This document shows positions 22,668 through 33,448 of a stretch of DNA of 64,000 nt, one piece after another. Source of the stretch: Diaporthe sp. PMI_573 (taxonomy: Eukaryota; Ascomycota; Sordariomycetes; Diaporthales; Diaporthaceae); contig JAJTUP010000070.1 of assembly GCA_021399435.1 (NCBI GenBank), forward strand, positions 245,078-309,077, given 5' to 3'. The translations under genes were made by a program, and so were the position numbers. Each line of letters opens with the position of its first letter. Position 1 is the stretch's first letter. The notes under the pieces were generated by a model, which saw only the letters and a list, made by a program, of their open reading frames with translations, was not told the origin of the DNA and made no database searches.

Positions 22668-23386
22668 TGTGATTGATGTGTCAAATGCAGTTCTTCGCTG
22701 TGTTTTGGGATTGTGAGCTTGCTGGAACTAGAGATCGCAAGAAACATCAACAACAATCAACTCCTGACCCATCACTTGAATGCTGCCATTTCAATACTCT
22801 AATCAAATAGGTGACTTAATGCGTAATACCGTCCATCAATCATTCAATCAGCTGGTTAGTTCAGTCCCCGATTTTTTTTTTGGAACCTCTGGCGGCGAAG
22901 CGGCAACGAATACCGCTCGCCGTTCCGCGGATAGTTACCCCGTTTTAAGAGGATGTAACACACAACATCGATCAGCGCCGCAGCTAGCTATTATTGAAAG
23001 TGAGCATCCGTGATGAGGCTTTCAAGAATTCAAGGGAATGTAACTAATGTTGGAAATCCGAATATCACAGCACTTTGAAGCGTTCGGCAGTTAGATCGTG
23101 TTCTTGATTTCCACACTGCACCGTGGAGCAAATGAGCAAACTCTGCAGACATACCATTCATTATCACCAATGCAGTCTATAAGTGTTGAACAACTTTCTG
23201 GCACGATTGAACCACACATTATGTAGTAATCCCGTGTACGCCTCGAATCAAGTTCTTGATTTCTGGGCCTTGCTGAGTAGCAGACCATTCAGACTCAACG
23301 TCCTCGAAATTATATATGCCAGTGACGAGATCCTGGACTGGTACCAAGCCATGGTCCAAGATATCCATATGACTTATTCTAGCCGG
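22668..23386. other. intergenic, no supported gene
   Basis: Upstream flank of the aldo-keto reductase, with a poly-T run at about 22871-22880. No gene is supported. Confidence 0.4.
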
Positions 23387-23434
23387 TCCATGACAGCTGC
23401 CGATTTATGTGTTGATGGGGGTCATTGTTCGTGA
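23387..23434 (+). pseudogene. possible relic of an SDR C-terminus
   Basis: The last residues of a short frame read SMTAADLCVDGGHCS followed by a stop. This is close to the C-terminal tail of the SDR at 30672-31830 (FMTAADLRVDGGYCAW), a conserved element of the family. No SDR body can be read upstream, so this looks like the remaining 3' end of a lost SDR copy. The match is short. Confidence 0.35.
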
Positions 23435-24499
23435 TAGCTTTGATACCTATGCGATTCCCAAATATCCCTTGCTGATGACCTTGAAATGACCTTAGCACCG
23501 AACAAATGACATGCTTTTAGGTCAATTGTCGAATTTTCAATTGATTGTCCGAACCCAACTTTAATCGCTTCCGATACTTTGAATCTGGCAGTCGTAAGCG
23601 ACAGGTAGCAGACCTGTTCGCCAGCCCGAGTTGCTGCATGAGTGCTGGCTCGCCCAATCACTCCTTGCCGGCACTTTCGCCGTATTTCCGTGCATGACTG
23701 AGGAGTCTCCTTCTTCAAGAATGTTGAAAAAAAAAACCCCAAATTTTACTCCTCTGCATTTACTGGTGACGCATAGTCAGCTTCCGGATACAAGCTGGGC
23801 TGAGGAAAGCCGCTCCTCTTGGTCTGTTGAGAATCACACCAGGCAAGACCGGCAGCATGCATGCAACCCTGCAGTCGACTTTTACATATGATGTGTCGAT
23901 TTGTGTGTTGGAAATCAGCGGCAGGGGGGCGGGAGACGGACCGTCTACCGCCTTCCGCCTCCCGCCCGTTCGTAAGATGTGAGGAGGCAACGTTTTCGAC
24001 ATGTACGGTCAGCGTACCTTTCAGGCTAATGCGTTATCTAATGTCAGTATCTGTTTCGACATCGGCAGCCCTATTGAGTCCGAAAATGAAGGCTTTCAGC
24101 TGATGTCCCCCAGTCAACTGGCATGGTACTGGCATTTGCCTTAATGAGCTTGACCCAACGCTCAATCTCCCTCATTTGCAAGATCTTACCCTAGTGAAGT
24201 GGCGGCCCAAGCATTGACTACGAATGGTGGCAAAGTGTACACTACAGGCCTTAGAAAAGATGTTCATGGAGTAAGCAAGGCGGCCCGTGGTCCTCAGATA
24301 GAGTGCACAGAGAAGTACCGTGGATAAAACCACGAAAATGGATGGGCACATCAACATGTCAGGAACCCCGTAGAATAGAAAATATATTTCTCCGTCTACT
24401 TTATCCTTTAGGCTGTTCACAACGCCGGATTGATTCAGATCGAGCCCATGCACATTTCTGTGATTGCCCTTAACTATGCGCCGAGGCCATGTTTGCCGA
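23435..24499. other. region without a supported gene
   Basis: Several 75-105 codon frames occur on both strands. A minus-strand patch near 24110-24180 reads like coding sequence (LQMREIERWVKLIKANAS), but no family is recognised and frames are interrupted. It may be part of the same decayed gene as the relic at 24500-24690. Confidence 0.35.
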
Positions 24500-24690
24500 G
24501 GATATTGGAGACTGGTAACGGGCTTATCATATTGTCTCTTTAGTTGAGCATCCCTTCGATCAAGTCTGCTGCATCCTTAGGGTTCAGGTTATAACCCTAG
24601 GGTTCCAAGAGATCCTCCAAGGTGGTGTCGAACGGCTACATGTCAGTAGTGGCTTCTGTGGTGGTGGTTGATGTTGGTCTTATATCGAGG
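24500..24690 (-). pseudogene. decayed coding fragment of unknown family
   Basis: On the minus strand a frame reads as an acidic, protein-like tail (PFDTTLEDLLEP, then GYNLNPKDAADLIEGMLN), with two in-frame TAG codons exactly where CAG would fit. Composition resembles the C-terminal tail of a fungal regulatory protein, but no domain confirms it. It lies just beyond the 3' end of transaldolase (stop at 25225, same strand). A pathway-specific regulator would be expected in such a gene run and none intact is present, but calling this its remnant is speculation. Confidence 0.3.
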
Positions 24691-25224
24691 CTTCCTGCTT
24701 GCATCTGAGTCTTTACACGAATTCACGCACGGTGTATGACTTGAGTTGAAGCAAAACTTTCCACATTCTTTCGGATGTAGGCACGTGATACCATGGGCTC
24801 AAAAAGGCCGGCGGAGGTGGGCCTCGTACCTTTTGCTTGCTCTTCTGATTTCGTGGAATTTCGGAAAGAGTGTGGTGTTAACGTAAATTCTCTCCAATCA
24901 ATATGATATGGCCTCAATTTCTAGGCAGATGGTATTCCTTGTGGCACAAGTCAAGTAAAGAACTCTTAACAGTCCATCTTGCTCGGCCTGGCATAACCTG
25001 GTATGAACGCAATAGAAGGGCCTATTTTACGATTTTGATCTTGTTGAATCGGATATGCTTTCCTCAAGGTTCGATAATTTATTGCATCATGCAAATGTTA
25101 CAGATTGCACTATGTTGCGACTCCTGCTTTAACTTCCTTCCAAGTACGATGACCACGTAGCTACTGGGTGTGCTACAAAACTCGTGCCGTAAGCTCCAGA
25201 TCCCACTACAGCCGCGTCAAGGGT
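24691..25224. other. intergenic, no supported gene
   Basis: About 530 bp at the 3' side of transaldolase. No recognisable coding sequence is present. Confidence 0.4.
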
Positions 25225-26626
25225 TTAAAGACCCAACTTGGCAGCTTCGGCCTCAATCGCAGCCTTGGCCTTCTCATCAGCCCCACCGAACGCGCCCATG
25301 ACGTCTGCCATCTTGCGGACGACCGCGGCATCCGCGCTCATTGCCTCGCTCAGCGCCTTTCCGTCATCGGCTAGCCAGTCTACTTTCGTGCTGGCCAATT
25401 CACCATTCCAATCAGGGCCGGCCAGCGGATCGATCTGAAGGTGGCCCTTGACCCGTTCAGGGGTTGTAGCGTTGGCGTAATAGGGTGGCTGCTTCTTCGC
25501 TGGATGGGATCCAAGAATGGGGTACCGCTTGATCAGGCCATCATCAACTGGAGTCTCAGCCAACTCCTTCAGATGGTGAGACAAGATGGTGATGTGCTGA
25601 CAACCGAGCTCAGCGTTGGCAATGATCTCGCCGATGTTGGCGTTGCTAGTCCGAGATTCAGACTCAAGGCTGCCTGAGGGCCAAATTTCGATGGATGCCG
25701 ACATACCTAGCCATTACTATCAGAGGCTGTTCCTTGCCCGTTTCGCGGTACAACTTTGCATATGTGTCTAGGATCTGAACGATTCTGGGGGCCATTGGAT
25801 GCTGCCGAGAATCAGCTACTACCTTGACTGGCCGCGGCTTGCTGCACTAACCGTCAAAGCCGGGTCATCGCTCTTGTGCATGAGAGAGTCATCTGAATAA
25901 GCCGATACCTCTGAGTGGCGGTCAGTATTGCTGTTCAGGGGCAAGGGACTTCATTGAATACTGGCCGTTAAAATAAGGGCTCACGAATAAACAACCAGCC
26001 TGACTTGCAGCGATAGCCTGTGGAAGACTAAAAATGGACGTTGCCAAAATCCTGATGCCCTCGGCATTCAGCTCGTTCGCAGCGACCATGGCAGGGCCGG
26101 TTGCAGAGATCTTGATGGCGTAGTGGTCTCGAGACACGCCAGCGTCCTTAAAAGCACGATCATAAGCGTGGCACTGTTTAAGTACAGTGTTCTTGTCGTA
26201 GACATTGGCAGGAGAGACCTGGACCAATACCCTCCCAGTGATATTCTGCAGATTATCGGCGCAGAATTGCACCATCTTTTTCCAGTGTGTAAGCCGAGTG
26301 ACAAACAATTCTAGCTATCTACCAAGGAACTGACCACTCGGTTGAATACTTCCTATGTGTTGTTTCACTTTTTCTATGAAACTTTCACGATTCTCTGGTC
26401 GAAGCATGAAGTCACAGCAGATGACCTGGTTTGAGGTTTCTGTGATATCAATTAGCAAGTGGTCTGAGACCAATTGACCACTGGTGGTCGAGGATCGATT
26501 CATACGATTGTGAGGTTTGAATGGCAGGGACCTGGCAGTTTTGGGATTAACATCATCAACGTTGACATTGCAGATCGCTTCAAGTGCTTCAAGCAAGCTC
26601 CTCGTCTTCTCTTCATTTAGAGGCAT
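25225..26626 (-). CDS. transaldolase-family protein
   Basis: Six exons (26506-26626, 26350-26439, 25966-26310, 25852-25910, 25707-25801, 25225-25645) give 376 residues in one frame. Transaldolase moves a dihydroxyacetone unit between sugar phosphates (sedoheptulose-7-phosphate plus glyceraldehyde-3-phosphate to erythrose-4-phosphate plus fructose-6-phosphate) in the cytosolic pentose phosphate pathway. The Schiff-base lysine is in HYAIKISATGPA. Other blocks are NITGRVLVQVSPANVYD, ATSIFSLPQAIAASQAG, FVSPYFN and ASNANIGEIIANAELGCQHITI. The first helix reads DVNPKTARSLPFKPHNQTSNQ. I start at the first ATG that leads into this block. Two oddities: intron 2 would be only 39 bp, and the donor of intron 3 reads GCCAGT rather than GT. 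The sequence belongs to the divergent fungal branch, not housekeeping TAL1. Its place among transporter, reductases and kinase suggests a catabolic role. Confidence 0.87.
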
Positions 26627-27517
26627 ATCTTCGAATGGGGGGTTGGACAACGGCGGAATTAACGCAGCTCAGTCACGCGATGAAGCGAATTTGGCGGATA
26701 GCTTTCCAGAAGCGTATGGTTGGACAAGAAAGACGTGAAGATCCAAGAAGTGGTGACGTCAACAGTCAGACCAAGTACTGACTGGCGGTGATATGCAAAT
26801 ACCAGCGTTGCTCATGCGGTCCCGGCAATATGGTGACCACGAGAGGTTGGACACAGGCTTGATCTTTGCTGAGGACGCGCCAAGCCAGGTCTAAGTTGCC
26901 CGTCACGTTTCTTCGCACGCCCCAATTGCAAGTGGGAAACTTAAGGAGGTTCTGGTCCCCCGCGCATCATCCAATGGGATCTATGTTAGACGGGATTCGC
27001 GCACGCGAAGGGGCGTAATGCGTCATATGCTTGGAAATGTCCGTTATCCGCTTGACTGGCGCACGCTTGCTCCGGCGGGAGGGCGGAAGAAAGCCGACAT
27101 TTGGAGAGCCGAAGAGCCGAAGTTTTCCCGCGGAACCTCATCCGCCTGACGACATGCCATCCCTGTCCTTGACAGCACATCAAGTCCGGCATGCCGGAAG
27201 AGAAATTGGGCTGTCGTGGGGCCTCCAACCTTTCGGTACTGACGATGTAGCTACCAGTATACGTCAAGTGATTGCAAAAGGCCACCGATTTGCGCAAGGA
27301 TGTCCAACGAAACGACATCGGCACCCTGCGGTGAGGCTGGTAGGTTTACGACTCCGTACCAAGAGTCGACCACCGTAGTCACATTCACGTGGCGTTCCAA
27401 TCCATGTCTCTGAATATCTAGCAGACCGTGGCCGAACCACAATGAAGAAACTCGTAAACCTAGGTTCCGAAAAGACTCCTGTAAGAGTTGTGCAACAAGC
27501 CTGGCCAATTGCTCAAT
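26627..27517. promoter_or_regulatory. divergent promoter region, transaldolase and aldo-keto reductase
   Basis: About 890 bp separate the transaldolase start from the next aldo-keto reductase start, so both promoters must lie here. Frames of 80-115 codons in this region overlap antisense and have no domain. No specific site is assigned. Confidence 0.45.
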
Positions 27518-28569
27518 ATGTTGAAGCCTGTGAATCAACGAAAAGCGAAACTCAATGATGAGAACGAAATACCCGTCATCGGGCTAGGAACCTTCTTATC
27601 TGCCCCAAACGAAGTTACTCATGCCGTCGTTATAGCGTAAGTGAACAAGGCTCACGATGTCATTAAATGTACAAGTGTCCGAGTTAGCTACTTACACCGT
27701 GTCAGCTGGTTGTGCGGCGTACGGCACTTCGACTGTGCACAATTCTACCAGGTATGTATCATCTCAGATCTTGGAAATTGGGGCCCTCCCATGATAGCGT
27801 GTTGTCGACGAAGCTACTAACGTGCTTCTGCAGAATGAAGAGGAAGTGGGGGCGGCTTTGAAACTGCTATCCCAAAGGCCTGATTTTAGGCGGGAGGACA
27901 TATTCATCACGAGCAAAGCCTGGAACTCGTATGGTATCCCCCTGTGTCAAATTGCGCCGTTTTGGCCCAGTTGCTCATATCCATAATGGGACAGCCATCA
28001 TCGACCTGAAAATATCAAAAAGGCACTGGACCAATCGCTTCGAGATCTGGGCACGACTTATCTCGACCTGTACCTAGTAGGCTATGCCCGAAGGATAATT
28101 TGCCATTGACGAGTTTAACAAAATCTTGCAGATTCACTGGACGGTCAACTTCAGCGCTATTGAATACAAGGACTCACCAACTGGAATCAAGCTTGAGCCA
28201 CATGAAGATGGTACCATGCTCCTGGACAAAGAGCTCAGTCTCACGGACACGTGGAGAACCATGATCGAGCTTCGATCGACGGGGAAGGTGAAAAGGTACG
28301 CCTACCATTACGATCCTGTTAGAACACATCAGGACGCGTTGATCTGAGCAGAGGCCAGTATCGGTGTTAGCAACTTCCGTCCCAACCAGATCCAGAAACT
28401 AATCGATGAGACTGGTGTTACTCCAGCAGTGAGCCAAGGTAAGCTGTCCCCCAACAGTGGCCTTGTGTCTGCTTCCTCACTGATCCGGCCTCAGTCGAGG
28501 CTCACCCGTACCCCATACAACGCTGGGCAAGCCCTGGTACAAGCGCTGAGCCCATATTGTCGATCCTGA
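27518..28569 (+). pseudogene. aldo-keto reductase, GCY1/erythrose-reductase-like, 3' truncated
   Basis: From the ATG at 27518 the exons read an AKR2/3-type NADPH reductase of aldoses and glyceraldehyde: EIPVIGLGTFLSAPNE, then [85 protein letters not shown] and SIGVSNFRPNQIQKLIDETG. Catalytic Asp, Tyr, Lys and His positions are present. After VEAHPY the expected continuation lies in another frame (ALVQALSPYCR, then TGA at 28567-28569), so a frameshift sits near 28505-28530. The final third of the barrel, including the usual NADPH-binding C-terminal blocks, is absent. Reading without the shift gives only unrelated residues to about 28670. Family members in fungi reduce erythrose, glyceraldehyde or pentoses to polyols. 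It is probably nonfunctional. Confidence 0.82.
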
Positions 28570-28885
28570 AAACTATGGAGCAGAAAGAGCGATTTTCGCG
28601 TCCAACATCGTATCCAACGTATCCATCAAACTTATCGATTAGCCCAGTTAGCATAGAAAGAGGTTGAAACTTGTCTTAATACCTCTTCTATGAGGGATGC
28701 CTTCTGTGTCAAATATATATATAGTATATATATAAAAATGCGCATCAGTTAAGAGAAACAGGACATCGGACGCAGACACAGCACAGAATGGACAAATGCT
28801 CTCAACTATGAACTATCAGAGTTTCTTCTGGTCTTTCTACTTAGTAAACGATACACAAAGACGTACCCATCCACGACAAGCACCC
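28570..28885. other. intergenic with TA microsatellite
   Basis: Contains an alternating TA tract at about 28709-28735 and the 3' flank of the SDR. No gene is seen. Confidence 0.5.
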
Positions 28886-29889
28886 TCACAACGAGAAGCG
28901 GAGTCCTCCATTCGCGCAAACTACGCTGCCGGTGCACCAGGAAGAGTCCGGCCCGCAGAGCATGGCGACGACAGCCGCAACCTCGGTCCAATAAGCCGGA
29001 CGCCTTCCTCCCATCTTGTCGTTCGCCAGTCGGACGAGCTCAGGGCTGTCGACCCCCTGTCTGACGGCAGACAGCGGGCATGCCAGCTGGAAAGGCTCCA
29101 TCTGCTTCCAGAACTTCTCGCCTGCAGCCCAGTACATGTCGCCCTCGACAGGGCCCGGATTGACGGCGTTGACAGTGGCGCGCTCTGCGAGCTCACGGGC
29201 CCAGGTGCGCGTCATGGCCTCGAGAGCGGCCTTTGTGCCGCCGTAGAGCGTGTGGGTTTCGAAGCCCATCGTCGATGCCACCGACGAGATGTTCACGATC
29301 CTTCCGGACCGGTCATGAGGGAGGTAGGGCAGGACCGCCTGGGTGACAAGGATCGGGGCGAGCACGTTGACGGAGTAGATCCGATGGAATTCGGGCACGG
29401 GCACCTCGCCCAACTTGTAGTCACCACCAACGCCGGCGTTGTTGATCAAAATGTCGATAACAAGATTGCCGCTGTCTGGTCGCAAGAAGTGCCTCTTTGC
29501 TGCTTCAATTATGGATGGCGCTGTGGTCTCCGCGTCTTGGAGATCCGCCCTTACGGCGAAGGCTCTGACGTTATGCTTGGAGGTGAGCTCGCTCACCATC
29601 TCTCGGGCCGTCTCTGCTGTTGATTCTGAGATGTAGACGCCGAGTATAGAGGCGCCCTTTGATGCAAGATCTCGAGATATTGCAGCACCAATACCTTTTA
29701 GTTCGATCAGCAAGGGTGCGCTCAATGTCCGTCATGGAGAAAAAGGAAAAGGAAAAGAAAGCCACAGCCGAAGGCTGGAGAGTGACACAGCGAAAGGGGA
29801 AATGGCGTCCTACCTCTAAATGCCCCTGTGACTACTGCTACCTTGCCCTCCAAGGGTCGCCCACCGGTATAGGATGTTGGCGATGCCAT
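28886..29889 (-). CDS. short-chain dehydrogenase/reductase (intact)
   Basis: Two exons (29814-29889 and 28886-29694) give 294 residues; the 119-bp intron is GT-AG and splits the Gly codon of the cofactor motif. Motifs: KVAVVTGAFRGIGAAISRDLA for NAD(P) binding, NNAGVGGD, the serine in VNISSVAS, the catalytic pair in LYGGTKAALEAM, and NPGPVEGDMYWA after it. The C-terminus (GSVVCANGGLRFSL) is family-typical, and its length fits fungal classical SDRs. No signal peptide, so cytosolic. The strong G+C bias of the second exon produces a 275-codon antisense frame, which is a shadow. Substrate unknown. It lies between the broken erythrose-reductase-like gene and the broken sorbose-reductase-like SDR and is the only intact SDR of the run. 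Confidence 0.9.
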
Positions 29890-30671
29890 ACCAGCTGTAT
29901 ATGGTGCTTTGCCTGAAGTCTTGAAAATACAGGTAAACTCAGCCACGACGGAGACTAAGAAATGACAGAGCTGACAACTAATTTGGTGGACCTTCTTCAC
30001 CAGCCTGGCACACGAGCAATGACAAAAAATGCGCTTGCGTATAAATACGTTAGATTCATCGTAGGTCCTCGGCCTTAGTTAAGAATTATGAATTGTTCTA
30101 TTATCGGTATATCGGGGGTTAGTCTAGTAATGTGAAGACCGATATAAGCTCAGACTGAGTTGTGACCTTCCGTGGTCGCATGCAGCCACACCCACCACCC
30201 GTCCGCTGATGCGGAGCAAGGGAGATGGACGGGGATTTGACCCCATGGATCTGTAGACCTCCATATTTTCCCCACCGTACAAAGACTGTTAGCGGCGGAG
30301 AAGCGGAAAGCAAGTCATCCTGGGCCGTCTGGGTAACAACCCACTGCCGCTAGCGACCTGGTACGTTGTCATGAGGCAAGCATGTGTCTGGGATCCGCAA
30401 GCTGAGGGTCACCCTATGGTACGGGGCTGACTGCCTGAAGTGATACGCCTGGGCATGTGGAGGCGTTGAGCCGCGGATGGCGATCTCGTGCTTAACTACC
30501 ACCTAAATTCAGGGTGACGCTCGACTCATCGTGACAAGACGTGTGACAGTTTTGTTTCCCAGGATGCAAGACAGCCAGGGAAGAACTTTCGCAACTAAAC
30601 GAGTGCGTAGTCATCTAGCCGTTCACCTCGTGCTCAGCTCGCAAAAGTATCTGCAGACTCCTCAGCAGAAG
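29890..30671. promoter_or_regulatory. divergent promoter region of two SDR genes
   Basis: About 780 bp between the starts of the intact minus-strand SDR and the broken plus-strand SDR. No gene is supported in it. Confidence 0.45.
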
Positions 30672-31830
30672 ATGGCCAATACGTCCGACCCCAAGTTCCG
30701 TGAGGCAAAGAGCCAACAAGGAGGCGCAGATGTTGCGACTCAGGATCTATTCCGCCTGGATGACCGTACAATAATAGGTAGAGACTCACCTGGCTCCTTG
30801 GTGCTGCGCAGCAGTCATTTATCATACTTCTTCTACGAAACTACCAGGTTGGAAATTATTGACATGCGATGCAGTCACTGGTGGCGCAGGCTACCTCGGT
30901 GTAGAGGTCAGCGGCGCCATACTCGAGAGTGGCGGAGACGTCGTGTCTGTCGATATTTTTCCATCGCCGCCTGCTGAACTATGGTGTTAGTTGAATCTTC
31001 ACGCTCGTCAAGCCAAACCTTCCTCTATGGTCGGCACGAGAGCTGACAAGAACGGGGCCCTCTAAACAGCAAAGCTTCAGGTCATTGCCAATAAGCACAA
31101 CCGCAACCTCTCTTACTATCAGATGGACATCACGAAAGAACAGAATGTCTTCTCCGCTTTTGCCGACTTGGTGCATAAACTGCGCTACCCCATCCGCGGC
31201 CTGGTCGCATGTGCCGGTGTGTCTGATAATGGCCCTGCTGTTGAGTTCTCTGTGGAGAGATTCCGCAGGCTTACGGAGATCAACCTGGTGGGAACCTTCA
31301 CTGTCGCGCAAGCCGTGACAAGGGAGATGCAGAAAGCAGACGTTGGTGGCAGCATGGTGCTCGTTGCTAGCATGAGTGGAACTGTTGTTGACAAGGTGAG
31401 ACTGAAGAATTTTATTGAAGCTTCCTTTTCTTCTCCTTCCCCTGTCTTTCTGTCCCTTTTCCGCCTATTTGCCTCTCTCACATCTGCTCACAAGGTCATA
31501 AACCGCCAGGGCGTCGATACGGCGGCTTACAACTCGTCAAAGTCGGGCATCCTTCAGCTCGGCCGGTCGCTGGTAGCCGAGTGGGGGTCGAGGATTGGCA
31601 TGCCCTTGATTCGCGTGAACACGCTGTTGCCGGGCTACATTCCCACGCCGGCCACGGCAGAGGCGCTGCAAAAGCTAGGCATGGAGAACTAGTGGACGGG
31701 GGACAATATGCTGTACCGGCTGAGCTACGTGGACGAGTTCCGTGCGCCTGTGCTCTTCCTGCTTGGGGACGGAAGTAGTTTCATGACCGCGGCTGATTTA
31801 CGTGTGGATGGTGGCTACTGTGCATGGTGA
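30672..31830 (+). pseudogene. SDR, sorbose-reductase/polyol-dehydrogenase-like, one nonsense codon
   Basis: Four exons (30672-30777, 30875-30985, 31070-31395, 31495-31830) join in phase to 293 codons. Motifs: TIIVTGGAGYLGVEVSGAIL for cofactor binding, LVACAGVSDNGP, SMVLVASMSGTVVDK with the catalytic serine, and the catalytic pair in AAYNSSKSGILQLGRSL. The frame is stopped by TAG at 31690-31692 (codon 247) and then continues unbroken through LYRLSYVDEFRAPVLFLLG and FMTAADLRVDGGYCAW to a natural TGA. A single C-to-T change in CAG explains the stop. The layout with an N-terminal leader before the Rossmann fold resembles fungal sorbose/mannitol/arabinitol dehydrogenases of the SOU1 type; that assignment is inferred. 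The kinase at 32043-32950 converges on it. Confidence 0.87.
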
Positions 31831-32042
31831 GAAGAGATTTCAGAAAAATTTAGACAAATATAGGAACAAAGTCATTGTAGATTCTGATCCACCGGAGTCT
31901 TATTCTGTTACAGTGTTGGAGACAAGACACCCCATGACAATCTAATTTGCTGTGGCTGAAGCAGTTGAATACGTCTATGAAACTGGTTACACGAGCCCAG
32001 GAAGAATTCTGATGAGGAACATAAGTCGAATTTTATGCTTAT

Positions 32043-32950
32043 TCAGCCCATGTTTATGGTCTCATCGCTGGACAACCTGTTCTCCCTAATGTCTTGGGCA
32101 TTCAGCTCGTCTGTCCCCACCGCCCTTTCCCATGCCTCCTTCTCATTAGCGACAATACCGCTCGCGAGATGCCGCACTGCTAGCCTCGCATGAGTCACTT
32201 CGGAGGGCGTGTCAATGTACCACAGCTCGTCCATGAGGCGGGCAGCATCGCACTAAGGGGACCGATTCAACCCGCAGTAGTTCCCTTCGACCAGGATGAT
32301 GCGAGAGTTAGGCAGCACAGTGATGGCGGCAGACACAGGGTCCTTGATCTCGTGGTCGAAAGAGGGTGCTTGGACGGTCCGAATTGGTGAGGTAGCTAGG
32401 TCTCGGATCATAGCATAGAATCCTGCGGCGTCGAACGTGAATGCTGCCCCGCGACGATGAATTGCTTCAACACTGTTGGGCATCGATGCTAGGTGAGCAC
32501 GCGAGTAGTGAAAGCCATCCATGGGCACATCTATGGCGATGTGGTTCGCATCACCGCTGACAGCTTGTCGCTGGCTGTGAAGCTCATTGATCCGAGCGGA
32601 GACTTTTGCCGCAAGCGTTGTCTTGCCTGTTGATCAATGGTTAAGAAACGACATCCAAGCTCACAAAGTAGAAAAAAGTAGAGGAGCATCGAGGCATCGG
32701 TTAGTGCGGTGCACATCTCACGCTTTCAATATCATACCTGAACCAGGAACCCCTGATAATCCGACAACGAGTCTCTTCTGGGCATACCCAGGATCTTCAA
32801 GCTTGCCTGTTCATGTTGGGCCAATTAGCCAATGGTCGCATGAAATCTTTCATGCCCCTCACAACAGTCCAAAAACTAACCTAGCAGCTTAAGTGCCAGC
32901 CTTTCAACTTGATCACCTGCATGCAAAGTATGTAACGAACGTGAATCCAT
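32043..32950 (-). pseudogene. YFH7/FrcK-like P-loop kinase with one nonsense codon
   Basis: Three exons (32881-32950, 32738-32806, 32043-32626) join in phase to 241 codons. Members belong to the uridine-kinase/phosphoribulokinase P-loop group; bacterial relatives are annotated as fructose-transport kinases, and yeast YFH7 is a related ATPase of uncertain role. Seen here: Walker A GVPGSGKT (residues 42-49), DVPMDGFHYSRAHLASMPN, RRGAAFTFDAAGF, APSFDHEIKDPV and ILVEGNYCGL. Stop codon TAG at 32253-32255 (codon 171) interrupts the frame where Trp is expected. The same frame continues with RLMDELWYIDTP and ARLAVRHLASGIVANEKEAWERA to a natural TGA. TGG-to-TAG equals a CpA-to-TpA change on the opposite strand. 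The lost part carries the lid and ATP-binding arginines. It fits the ketose-phosphorylation step of the proposed pathway. Confidence 0.86.
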
Positions 32951-33448
32951 CTTCAGAGTTCCACACGCGTCAGTCAGATGTAAATGGCGTACAAAGAGTT
33001 CAAAAATGGGTGGTAACAACGTTAATTTTATCTTAGAAGAGGGAAGATACTACTCAATATATCGAAGTCGCCAATTCCAAAATGTGATCAAGAGAGGGGG
33101 AAGGGGGAGGGAGGGACTGATCTTTATCATTTTTGAGGCGACGTTTACTGTTTTGTGCTAGCGTGGCCCCGTACTATCCTATCAGATCAATGCAACTATA
33201 CCCTGGGACTTATACATAGCATATACTTTATGCTTCCAAAATTTTCGCAGCAAGGAAGAAATTACGGGATAGTATGATTTGAATTTCCTCGATAAGTCAA
33301 TTTGTCTCGGAAAGAATGGTGTTACAGTATCTGCTAGGCCGAGCTTCTTAAGAATCTGCCTGGATCCTTATGCCTCCTTCGAATTCTGCCCGGGGATAAT
33401 CCAGCATGTTTCTCTCACTATCAAAAAGAAGGAATATACATCCGTTGA
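32951..33448. other. intergenic, no supported gene
   Basis: About 500 bp upstream of the kinase and downstream of the dioxygenase. It contains a purine-rich GGGGAAGGGGGAGGG tract near 33097-33111. No gene is seen. Confidence 0.45.

Noticed and set aside
24570..24605. TTAGGGTT / AACCCTAGGG sequence resembling interstitial telomere repeat
   Set aside because: Only single partial TTAGGG units in opposite directions, no tandem array; it also falls in the coding-like relic.
28796..29623. 275-codon plus-strand frame over the intact SDR
   Set aside because: Antisense shadow; the minus strand shows complete SDR motifs and a correct intron, while the plus frame has no domain.
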